From positions 175,976 through 239,975 of the forward strand of contig JAOALB010000086.1 of the NCBI GenBank assembly GCA_025331125.1: a stretch of DNA of 64,000 nucleotides. Reading direction: 5' to 3'. Below, one piece after another: positions 22,212 to 32,814 of the stretch (the first letter of the stretch is position 1; each line of letters opens with the position of its first letter). Source of the DNA: Mycogone perniciosa (lineage: Eukaryota; Ascomycota; Sordariomycetes; Hypocreales; Hypocreaceae). The translations under genes were made by a program, and so were the position numbers. Under the pieces are notes generated by a model. The model had not been told where the DNA came from and did not search any database. It saw only the letters and a program-made list of their open reading frames with translations.

Positions 22212-25200
22212 TAGCTCATTAGGGGGCGCGGTTCGGAGACATCGTGGAGACGCTGGCAGATGAGATGTGCTATTGAACGAATCTGCAGGTCGTCACATCT
22301 GTGCCAAGATTTTGGTTGAGATCCTTGTGGGCCTCAAGCCGCCTTTTCTTGTCGCTTTGGCGAGATTGGGCGACAGTGACGTGACAGCCTCGTTGTTCTT
22401 CTCATCGGGGCAACAGGCATCGTCGTCGTCGTCGTCATCATCACCACTATGAAACTATTCCAATGCGAGGAGATGGAGTCTGAAGGGGGGATTCGGGGCC
22501 AGCGAGCCTTGCACAAAGGCACGACTATTGCTTAGACGGAGTTGCTATGGGCCAGTTAGATCTAGACGTGGGATTGATGCCAGAGCATCACAGCATCTGC
22601 AATGAGACTTTTGGTGTGAGACAGCCGCAAGTACACCTGTCTCATTTCGTTTCTTTTCTTTTTTTATCAGCCGCCAATACTACCACTACTCGTACTCGTA
22701 ACTCTGCCCAAAACCCTGCGAAAGCAAACAATGCGGATGCTACACTTCCGCAGCCTTGTCATCCTTGGCAGATACGTCTGTCTACGTGCTTGATGGTGAA
22801 TGGGCGTTACATTGCATGCATTCCATTAAAAAGTACCTTCTGCGAGCGGCCACTAGACAGGTCTTTGTGACGTTATTGTTCAACCCATTCCCAACACCCT
22901 CCCTACAAGCTTTTCGCATATCGATATGTGACCCGCATTGTACTCCATGCTGATATCCCAGCTTGTCCCGACATCCTGGAGTCTGGGCCATTCCGATTCC
23001 GTCCCACTGCTCCTGGTGGGGGATATTCCAGGCAGACGGACTCATACATCTCCACTCGTAGAGAACAATGCCTGGCAGCAATGCAGTGGGGGCTGCATGC
23101 CATGAGGTTGTATCGCAGAGTGCATATATTTGCCTCACGGATAAAAGGTCCCAGAGGAGTCTAGCTATATTATGTGTGTATGTATTCATGAATCACACGG
23201 TAGATGAGGCAGGAAAAGTTATTGGTGGTGAGTGAGTGAGTGGCGCGGCGTCGTTCATGTCCGAGTAACTCTATAGGAGAGCTTCTTCTAGACACCAAGA
23301 CGACATGCATTATGAAAGCAGAGACATACATAAACGAGGAGTTTACACAGCTGTCATTGGGGGAGATGCGTGGTGAGCGTCAGGCAGACTTATCACAGTA
23401 GCACAAAGACATCACATGCGTGCATTTCCTTACTCCGACAGCGAAGAGAGAGGTAGAGAGCGAGAGAGAGTATGTGCATACGTGTGCTGGATGTGTTGGA
23501 TGTGAACACGGCTATTGGCAACACTGTGAGACAATGCTTCATGTACTGTCTGGCAAGTCAACAGTTACTCCGAAGCCCGCGGCGATACCTTCACATTCAC
23601 TCCGCGCATGCATGAGGTAGCAATTTCATTACAATGACAATCCAATCCGGTTTGTTCTCGAGCCTTTGGGAGCAGATGATGGGATGGGATACGGCCACCC
23701 CTTTCGCATCCCTTCATCCCGAGCCGATAGGCGATTCTCTGTTCGCTCACTTTCAACAGCCTCGTTTCCTCTCATCTGCGGGCTTTAATTTTCATTTTCC
23801 TCTTTTAGCAGTTATTCGGATGCCAAGGCGGAGTTGACAAGAAACCATCCATACCCGATGCTATTTCCTGCGAGGTATTAAGAAATGCGTATGTAGGTAT
23901 GAAGTCGGCCAACTCTCCAATAGTGCTCGGTAAGTCGCATTGATTGTATTTAACGGATGGCCAAGGCTCCTCTGGGCGGCCTACAAGGACCTCCTTCATT
24001 CAGTCATCATGCCATGCCCTCTAGTTAGCCGTTGAAAGAAGCTTAGACGCACCGTGGCCCTCTCCATAGCCACCGTGTTTTGGACCAACTGCATGTGAAA
24101 GCGAGACCTCAGAGAGTGTTGTTGTTGTTTGTCAAAAACCCATGTCTGGAGCCGGAAGAGGCGCGGGCGTAGAATCCCAGATGGGTAAGGTAAAGGAACA
24201 TCGAGAGAGCCTAACAACGGCTTCTACTTCCACAGGGCCCCCCTGCAAAAGTGGACATGTCTCTGCGGCTGCGAGTACTTTTCCGTCTTTGGGCATCTCG
24301 GTCAAACTCGGACGTCGGTGACGCCCGTTTTGTTGCGGAATCGTTGTGTATTTCATGCATCAGAGCCTTCTTGTTCCTTCTCTCGTCAGGTCGGCGAGGT
24401 CATCGTTGCGTTTGTTTGCCATCCCCCCCTGCAAGGACACATGTCGTCCAGAGTCCAAGCCGGTAAGCCAGGGGGTAGTATATTGAAAAAAAGCAATGTT
24501 TGAGATGAGACACCGTTGCGTATAAAAAAAAAGCTCCGAGAGCTGCGCCGTGTTCCAATTACACGCAGCTTTTTGGACTTTGATGTCAATGCCATGCGGC
24601 AAAAAAAGCTCAGACATATGGAGTACCCGCCACTTTTTTCCTCTTCCACAACCAATGAGAAAGAAGATTGACATGCTGAGCCTTCAAATGTGACAATAGT
24701 AGTACATAGAGTATCACTCCGTAGCACTTGATCTCTTGTCTTGTGAGGCGTTATGTTGCAATCTCACTCGTACTTCCCCAAACGTGCATGGTGAATGGTG
24801 GTCCACATGTATTAGGTACGTACTAGTAATAGCTGGCACGCACATACGAATACGCGTGTGTAAGTGAGATTTCTTCCATTGCAAGAGTGCCGAATCTCGC
24901 ATTGGGAAAGCTGCCACAGTTCCTCTACTGGAGCAGTTAGGAGGCCAGGGCATGTTCGAGAGAGTCCTAAGCCAAGCCAGGGATAGGGGCCAAAGGGGAG
25001 ATCGGGATTCGGAATTCTTTAGTGGCATGCCCAGTCGCATGGTCTCGGAAGAGCCTTTTTGTCCTGAGGCTATGTTGTTTATGAAACAAGACGAAAGAAG
25101 AAAAAAAGAAAAAATTTCACTCGCCGTGCATAACACACAGAAGACACCAATGCAAATCAGCGCTAGCTGGACGTGTGCCTCAAACGTAGTGGATGCCGTT

Positions 25201-26481
25201 TTTTCAGCCATCCATCTGTGACGCTTTGCAGGCTCATGTGTAATAGATGCTCTTCCTCGTCTCCCATACGTAGTCCGCAGTACTCCGTACCCTGTAGTAA
25301 ATTTATTGAACGGCTAAGGCGGGCCGGCCGCGCGGGAATACGATGTAAGTAAGCAGGAGGTGATGTGTGACGATCTCATGTCGTGGAAAAGCTCACTGCA
25401 TCAACAGACTCGACTGCATGAGCAGTTCCCTCTCCAATCAGACAACCTAGAGTCCTTCTCGGTGTCCAATTCAATCTTCCGGAGCCCAATGTACTCTGTA
25501 ATTGATTCCATCTTTGCATGAAAAAGACAGTCCGCAAAGAGTCAATGTCCGTTAAAGGTGGCGTAATGTCAAGACTAGGGCTATCCAAAGGTCCCTCGCA
25601 GGTACTCCGTACACTTGAAGGTGGGCCCCGGGCCATCCCGCCGTTCATTTTGTCCCATTGTCTGTTTTCGGCACATGCTTTTGTATCGGCATCACCCCTG
25701 GTTCCTTTCATCGGCTTCACGTCGTCTTGCTGCCCAATGCTTGTCATGCGCGTGTGCATGCAGAACCAATGCTCCGAGTAAAGAAATATCAAGCCGGCCG
25801 TATAGGTCAGATTGCCCGATGTTGTAGTTCGTACGGAGTACTTCGTACCACAATTCATATATGATCAGCCCGGTGTATGAAACCTGCTTGCACAGATGTC
25901 TCTCCCTCTCAAATGAGGTTAAGCCGTACCGTCCAGTCCGTTGACAAGAGCGGTTTGCGTAGTCGTTCGGTTAGCCTGCTAGCCTCTTGGGCCGGCGCCA
26001 CTTACACGAGTGCATAATCGATCAAGCCGCTTCAGGACCCAGACCTGTCATGATTCCCTCGGCGTTCTGACAACTCAAAGCCTCTGATAGGCAGCGTTGC
26101 ATGCAGTGCTTAGTGGTTGGAGTCGACATCCGCACTCTGCGCTGTCTGCAGCCATCAGAGCAAGGATATGTTAGTGCCTCCTGCAGGTGGAAGTGGTTAG
26201 GGGAAACCCCATCCATCATCCATGATGAGCCACACCCCCTGGATATGACCGATCCTGGGCGCCACTTTTTAATTCCCACACTCGCTACTTCGTAGTAGAG
26301 TGTACTTACCTGGCAAGCATGAACTTGAGATGCCAGGTCCATCGACAAGTTCCCTTTTCGCAGATAGCCCGGGGTGGGAATAAGTCACATTCACAGACTT
26401 GCGTATCGCTGTATCGTGTGTGTCTGGGGTTTGTCATGGGTGGGATAGCCGGTCTCCGAGAGTCCAGACGCTGGCCCTCCG
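22212..26481. other. 4.3-kb gene-poor region
   Basis: No reading frame here shows a known domain. The longest (about 160-165 codons on the minus strand at 24714-25211 and 25376-25858) look like chance frames, with mixed composition and no splice continuation. Present are a GTC/ATC triplet tract at about 22422-22446 and several copies of the GTACTCCGTAC motif (24716, 25280-25290, 25602-25612, 25831-25848). The region could hold the promoter of the cysteine-ladder gene and noncoding transcripts, but I cannot show any. Confidence 0.5.
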
Positions 26482-26495
26482 AGACCTTTGATAGA

Positions 26496-26503
26496 TATAA
26501 AAG
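26496..26503 (+). promoter_or_regulatory. TATA box of the cysteine-ladder gene
   Basis: TATAAAAG lies 186 bp before the ATG at 26682. Beyond a start site about 30 bp downstream, the leader is rich in C and T and has no ATG before 26682. This supports that start codon. Confidence 0.7.
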
Positions 26504-26681
26504 CTATTCGTGATCCCCCTTCGTCTTAATCTGATCAACAGATCCAGTACACTGGCTATCGGTGATCAAGCTGCATTCCAACTCCTTTTTTCTCTTCTTC
26601 TCTTTCGCCTGCCACGAGCCTCTGCTCGATTGTTACTTCTCACCCACTCATCTTATACTTTCTCGCAAGCACATTTCAATC

Positions 26682-27122
26682 ATGCTTTCTGAACTCGGCC
26701 GCAAAGGTGAAAATAAGTGTGAGAAGTGTGAAACGTGTGAGAAGTGCAAGAACTGTGAGAGATGTGAAAACAAATGTGACAACAAGTGCAAAAGCCAGGG
26801 CGAAAGCCGTGGTTTCTACCGGTATCATTGCAAGAACTTCTACTCGCTCAACTGCCCAAACTGGGTATGGGTGAACACCTCAGCATGTGCAATCTGCCTT
26901 GTAAGTCATCGATGATACCCAACCGTCCCTTAGTCGATGAGCCAGGTCTTGGTGCTGACATGAAGGGGGAAACTAAACTAGGCCGAAGGCAAAGATCAAG
27001 AATTACTCTTGCCCTCGTCGTCTGCCGCCTCCCGGAAAATTGTCATTCCCCATTCCCGGAAAGGCGCTCAGCAATACATGCTCGTGGAAATCGATGCGCC
27101 AAACGAGTTCTATGAGAACTAG
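26682..27122 (+). CDS. Small cysteine-ladder protein, unknown function
   Basis: Not recognised as any known family. Exons 26682-26900 and 26982-27122 give 119 residues. The 81-nt intron starts GTAAGT, carries CTGAC at about 26956, and ends CTAG; the frame stays open to a TAG. A TATA box at 26496 and a leader without upstream ATG support the start. There are twelve cysteines: 13, 16, 19, 22, 25, 28, 32, 36, 50, 58, 69 and 72. The first six are three residues apart (C-x2-C repeated), separated mostly by Glu, Lys and Asn. A Tyr/Trp-rich middle (NCPNWVWVNT) and a Cys-poor tail ending DAPNEFYEN follow. No signal peptide is visible from this ATG. Metal binding in the cytosol or nucleus is a guess from the cysteine spacing. 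It stands alone in a gene-poor region. Confidence 0.68.
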
Positions 27123-28710
27123 GCGATCCGGGGGCAAACCCACCATCGTCAGGATGATCGCCATGCCTGGATCACATGACATTCTCTCCCACTGGCATTA
27201 ACGACATGTTGATGATGATATAACGGGCTTGAGAAGAAAAACAGCCAAAAAAGGCGGAAGATCACGGCTCGTCTTGTTCTTGATTTGTCGATGGCCTAAA
27301 GAATGTTTGTTATATCAGCCGTCCAGCCCCAGATGGCGCGAAACGCTGCATTAGTCTCGCTGCCATGATTGACTGCCAACGCTTTCTAGCTGGTCTGCAC
27401 GCATACTGGCGGCTCAGAGGGAAAAAGGGGAGACGCGGAGGACATGGCCAGGAAGAGGAAAAGGCGATATGAGCATGGTAAAGGGTTCTCCTTTGTTTTG
27501 GTCTTCCTAATTGAAAAGAGAAGGAGACGAGATAGGTACGGAAAGGGAAAAAATTGCGCCACAGTGGCGCATGATTCCTTGGCCGATTGTTTGGTGATGC
27601 TGATAATAATGACCTGATGCTCAGCAAAGGAGGGAAACAAGGGAAATTGTACTGAATGTGTGTCGCATAAGGCTTGGATGGGTAATCAAATGTGTTTTCT
27701 TGAATGTTGTGTTGGTGCTGACAGCACATACTACTACTCTACAGACCTGCCTGTCTAGTAGAGGCAGTGTTTGGCTCGAGGACTTACACCCAGCGAGTCG
27801 GGTGCTTTGCCGTCAAATACCCAACCTTGAAAGACGTGTAAGGCTTGGCAAAGATAGCGTGGCTGCTCGTAAAAGTGACTGGTCCATACATACGAGTAGC
27901 ACTCCTACTGCTTCAAAGCATTCGTATCAAATAGTATACGAGGAATATCGTCGAGCCATCCATTCATTCTTAGAGGCGGAAGAACTGTTGAAGCATGCAA
28001 GACTCGTTCCATATATGCCCACCGTATCTTATCGTATTTCTTATCACATGGTTTGCTTGGAGGGATTCATCATCGTGACCATTTCTGTCTCGTTCTTAAT
28101 ACGACATCAGCCCGCCACTAATTGCGGGCGAAGCGGGGGATAAAAATCAGACATGGGAGCACCTCAACGCATTACGGCGAGATGAAAACGCAAGTCTAAA
28201 ATATATTAAAATATATGATTAATCAATTCAGCCTTTGCAACATTTTCACATACTAATCCTCATCCTCAAGCTCGGCATATGGGTGTTTCAGTGTATCGTA
28301 TATGGGCTCAGTACGCATGCCAGTGCAAAATGAGACGCCGACTCTGGCCTATAATAGTCCAACTTCCTCTTTGGAGCTCATATAGATGCCGTATACAACT
28401 ACTATATATCATGTCCTAATTTCTAAAATGCCGACGATAGCGAAACTCCATGCTGTGCGTGCTGGCCAGAGATTACAAGCCCAGTTTTCCTCTTGGATTC
28501 AAAGTCTGCCCACTCACTTGTTCCACCATCTATATACTAGTCACAAGGTCTAGGCGGCCTTGGTGGCTCATTTCATTAAGTCGACTGTCCGTATAATTTA
28601 TTTACTACAGAGTACTCACTCTCGAAAACTGACCTAAACATAGAGATACAGACGTACGAAGTACACAAGAGCCAACTCACGCCCATTACCACTCCAAGAC
28701 GACCTTGCTA
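27123..28710. other. Intergenic region
   Basis: 1.6 kb between the 3' ends of two convergent genes. It contains an A/T-rich segment at about 28195-28260. Open frames of 139 and 161 codons at 27310-27729 (-) and 27658-28143 (+) show no domain or splice continuation and are not called. Confidence 0.45.
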
Positions 28711-30229
28711 TTACACCGAGATGACCAGGATAGCCATGGCACATGCGACTACCAAGGCAGCCATGCTGGTTAACGTGACTCTTCCTGCCACACCCTTTTC
28801 CACAAATCCAGCGTCCATGTTGGGAGGATGCGTTAGCCCAACAGTCTCGTTCAAAGGATTCCGATAAGAAATGTACATGTCTTTCAACTCATTTGGTTCA
28901 TTGAAGAAAACGTAATCACCCTCAGGAATGCCATCCAGAAATTGGGAGTGGTAAGAAGGGTCCACAGCTCCGCCGCGGAAAAGCATGCGCAACACCTGGC
29001 CAGTATAGTTCTTGTAGATCTCGGAGTACAGCCGCATCAGCTCGTCATTGGAAGTGTCGCCGAGGAGGATGAACTTTCGCTTGGGGAATGCCTCCAAAAT
29101 GGAGCGAAGGAGAGTCTCGAGATCAGCGACACCGGATTCTGTGTTCAATTCCAGACCGGGCAAGGCGGTATCGAAGGACCCTGGTGGGTACTGTTGAGCG
29201 AGTTCCATGTAGGCGCGCGCGGAGACATGGGGACGTTGCGCAATATAATGGAAATGCAAATCATCCATAGCCGACCAGTTGGCATAAACATCGGGCATGT
29301 TCATCCAGGGTTGAAGTGGGATCGCAGGCGCCTCTGTAGTGTTGTCGAAATGACTCAAGCTGTCAATATTCGACACGAAAGTGATACCCTCCTCAGGAAC
29401 AAGGTAGGCTGCAGCATGGCTAGTGTCGATGCCCTCTGCATACATGTTGAGGATTTGAAGCTGCGATGTCTGATTCCCAGGAACCAAGTGGTGGCCATCT
29501 GCGGGAGTGCTGTTTTGAAGTTGAACAAACATATCAAAACTGCCGCCTGTCTTAGATGGTATCTCAACCTTCTGAGCAATGCCTTCCTGTCAATGGTGTG
29601 AGTAAATGCTTCAAGTGTCATGCTAGCGGAAGGCATACTGCGTCAATAGCGACATCGCCAGTTTCCAGCTCAATGTTGGCCTCATCTACAATGGCCATTG
29701 TCACCTTCACACCCTCCAATGGGATGATGAAATGTGATCTCGAAAAGTTGCGGAGTAGCATTGTTTCCAACTCGGTTAATGGTTCCAAGAAGGCATCACC
29801 ATGAAGCAGGCCCTTGGCAACGGTCTCGATTTCTTCCTCACTGGCGTTGAACATTCTGTATATGTTTCCGCGAACACGAAGGTTCCAGCCATCATCGGTC
29901 CAGTTTGCGTACGCTCTAGTTACCATTTTTGTAAGTTCAACATGTCTCCCAGCAGGCACCGCACCACACGGTGACACTTACGGGAATGTCGACGCCTCGA
30001 TTGGCAGCCAAGGCTCAATGAGCCGACCTAGATCCAGCGGGTCGGTGATTTGAATGTTGCCCCGAAGGCTCGGCTCGTTGACTGACGTCTCAGAGGGTTG
30101 GTGGATGCACCAGAGAGGTTTTGCACCACCATCACTGGGCTTTGGACAGGCTTGGTCGTTGACTGGATGTGGGACTGCGGCAGCAAGTGATACTACCACC
30201 GAAGCAAGTACAAATGTCTGGGGAATCAT
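28711..30229 (-). CDS. Secreted APP1-like (DUF2183) protein, probable pseudoenzyme
   Basis: Three exons, 30229-29982, 29915-29639 and 29586-28711, give 466 residues. Starts with a signal peptide (MIPQTFVLASVVVSLAAAVP), has several N-x-S/T sites, and ends in a hydrophobic segment (SMAALVVACAMAILVISV) that could be a GPI signal or membrane anchor. The core resembles the phosphatidate phosphatase APP1 catalytic domain: GITFVSNIDSLSHF (~242-255), PWMNMPDVYANWS, HFHYIAQRP, then FPKRKFILLGDTSNDE. In active members the first block reads D-x-D-D/x-T; here the nucleophile Asp is Asn248 and the following Asp-Thr are Ser251-Leu252. So phosphatase activity is doubtful. Secreted fungal paralogues with this domain are known, role unclear. 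The frame is intact and introns are canonical, so it does not look like a pseudogene. Confidence 0.8.
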
Positions 30230-32814
30230 GATGGGCAAATACTGTGCGCGTGCAAGTTCGGGTATCTCATGCAACTCAAAAATGGTGGTGATAACGATGG
30301 AAGAAGAAGAGAGTTGGGCAGAGCTGGTCTTCAAGAAAAGCTCACACTGCAAACCCGGCTGTTCAGTCTTGCTCCTGCCCAGCATCTACCATTGCGACAT
30401 GTTCCTGCCCAAGTTTAGGTACTATCAGGGAGGTGAATCTACGGTTGTTCCATCACAGCGTGGAAGTGCTACTGCCATATCCAGATACATGCATCACCCA
30501 AAAGGTTACGGAGGCATCTACCCGTACATGTCTGGAAGTCCAAACAAGTTCATTGCGAATGAAAGTGCGACACCTGTCAAGAGCCAAATGACCTCTTCAA
30601 ACGGAAGGGAAAGGCCAGCCTCGAACCTATTTCAGCGAGGACAGAGCATCACAGCGTATGCGACTTCATGAATGGGGCCATGGCGACTACTACCAACTTA
30701 CCACCTGTAGTAAGTTGAACTCTCCCCGGACGGAAACATGGCTGGGTAGGTGAAGAGGTGCGGCCGGTCCTGATAAATTTAGCAAGATGTACAATCATGG
30801 AGACAGGCTGTAACAATCGTGGCAGCTCGACTGGACCTGCAAATCATGTTAGCGCACATCTTCAGCAACAGGCATTGGGGTAGACTTATCCCCTCATCAA
30901 CGGGGGGTTATCCTCCCACCATTTCTGGCAGGAGGACAACCAGGACTACCTCCCAGCATATGGCCTGTCCTTGAAAACCAATTTACAGCCCCATGGCCAT
31001 CAGAGATGCTGACAATCCACGACGTGGACTCACGATCGGGCTGGCCACAGAGCAGGACAAGCACGAAACTTTGACGCCAACTCGAGATGGGTCCCAGCTC
31101 TATATTCAACCCGACCGAGAGTTGCAGGAAGTGGTGACTCGTTAGAGCCGTTGTCAGGGCTGATCGCTCCAAACCAACCTCATGAAGAATTTGTTGCCTT
31201 CGCCGATACGTCCGGCCCGAACTCGGAGTAGCAGACTATTACTCAGAATACTCCAAATACAGACAAGAGAAGCTCCTTCAGTTTGTGTGTGCACTGCCAA
31301 CAAGGACTTGTTTTTGTTTCCTCTCCATAGCTCTTAAAAGTGCAAGGAGGGCATCGACACGCAGACAAAAGACATCCATAAAAACCGCGTTATCATCTCC
31401 CACGCTCTTCGCAGAATGTCGGAGGGAGTTGTCGGGGCCAAATATTGAAACCCAACGGGAGACTGGCGCCCTTGCTTGGTCGATGGACAGAGCCAACGAC
31501 TGAAGGTTAATGCGTCTGGTCAGACCGGATGCAGCTGCATCACACACCGATAGCGGCTGCTGTGGTGTGGTCTCAGGAGCAACATGGTACATGTTCAGAT
31601 GGTGTGATGTTAGAATATTGTTGACGGATGCATCAAAAGATGGGCAAGCGTGAGAGTATCCGAGAGCGTTCCAGATAGGCATTTATAGAGTCAGGAGACA
31701 AGATGGCATTTCCGTGTGTTGCCAGGTGGTTCTCGCGACAGCTTCACTGAGCATGCTTCCGGCAAGACACCACCTGGGGAAAATGTCTTGAAATGCCGTC
31801 TCCTGACAGTTTATGGCCAGTTCTGTGCTCAAACTCTTTCGCGCGGACATGCCTAAGGGCAAAAGCCACTGAAACAAGCCGCGTCAACAATAGACATCAA
31901 CATCTGTACATTCAACCCAACGGCATCTCTGAGAAGGCCTATTTTTGACCAACGTCCTAGTCCCAGTGGATAGTGCTGACGAGCGTCCTCAGACCAGAGG
32001 ACGTTACCCAGTGACTCATGGCACCGTTTTTTCCACCGTTTCGCCTCTCGGCGGCAGGACTGCTCTCACCACCAGTCCGTCGATATATGAGCCCGTTTCA
32101 GTAGCAAGCCCACTTTTCAGCAGGAGCAGCATCCACAGAACTCGGTCAACATAGAAGGTGGCTCGAACGACTAACGCAACACTGAACCAGAGATTAGTCT
32201 AGGGTTAAGTTCCGAAACTCGTTCCCCCGGCTAGGCTTGGCTGTTTGGTAACCGACAGCGACAGACCACAATAAATCCGATGCGGCATACAGCGAGGTCC
32301 TGTTACAGGCTCGGGGCGGCATATTGTGGTCGAGCAAGTCTTGAAGGGGGGTCTGCGGTAGACATTCCTTGCGGAAAACGAGAGTCGGGAAACTGTGGGG
32401 GAGGCGACGTGCGGCGGAGTTGTTGCTTCGAGGGCAACGAAGGAGCTTCATCATTGTCTGCATAAGGGATTCCGAGACGACGGCCTGTACAAATTCGACG
32501 TGATATCGGGTGACGGATGCATCTCCAGCAACGAATCGGAGAGTTGGCTGCATTTCGATGGTTTGGGTGAGTGTGAGATGAAGCTAAGAAATGGAGTAAA
32601 CAAAAGAGACGCGGGTCTGCTTTGTAGATCAAGATCTCGGTGCACGGTCCACCGAATACGCGTTAGCACGTGACTCGGCACATGCGAGGCACGTACGGTG
32701 TGAAAATTGCAATACAGTACACTGTTTTCTCTCAACCCACTCATCAAGGCTTGCTATGAATTTGTAAGAGACGATTATGCAAAGAGTGCCCATTTGCATC
32801 TGCCTATAGATACA
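30230..32814. other. 2.6-kb divergent intergenic region
   Basis: Lies between the starts of the APP1-like gene (-) and RTP1 (+), so it contains both promoters. A GCACGTGAC site is at 32666-32674, about 145 bp before the RTP1 ATG. A 134-codon minus-strand frame at 31278-31682 has no recognisable domain and is not called. No repeats or RNA genes seen. Confidence 0.45.

Noticed and set aside
24714..25858. Minus-strand frames of 165 and 160 codons
   Set aside because: No domain, no splice continuation and mixed composition; likely chance.
26562..26681. N-terminal extension of the cysteine-ladder protein that would look like a signal peptide
   Set aside because: The extension starts at GTG, not ATG; the first ATG after the TATA box is 26682.
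27310..28143. Frames of 139 (-) and 161 (+) codons that overlap
   Set aside because: They share sequence on opposite strands and neither looks like a protein family.
31278..31682. 134-codon minus-strand frame between the APP1-like gene and RTP1
   Set aside because: Has an ATG but no recognisable domain, promoter or intron pattern; not enough support.
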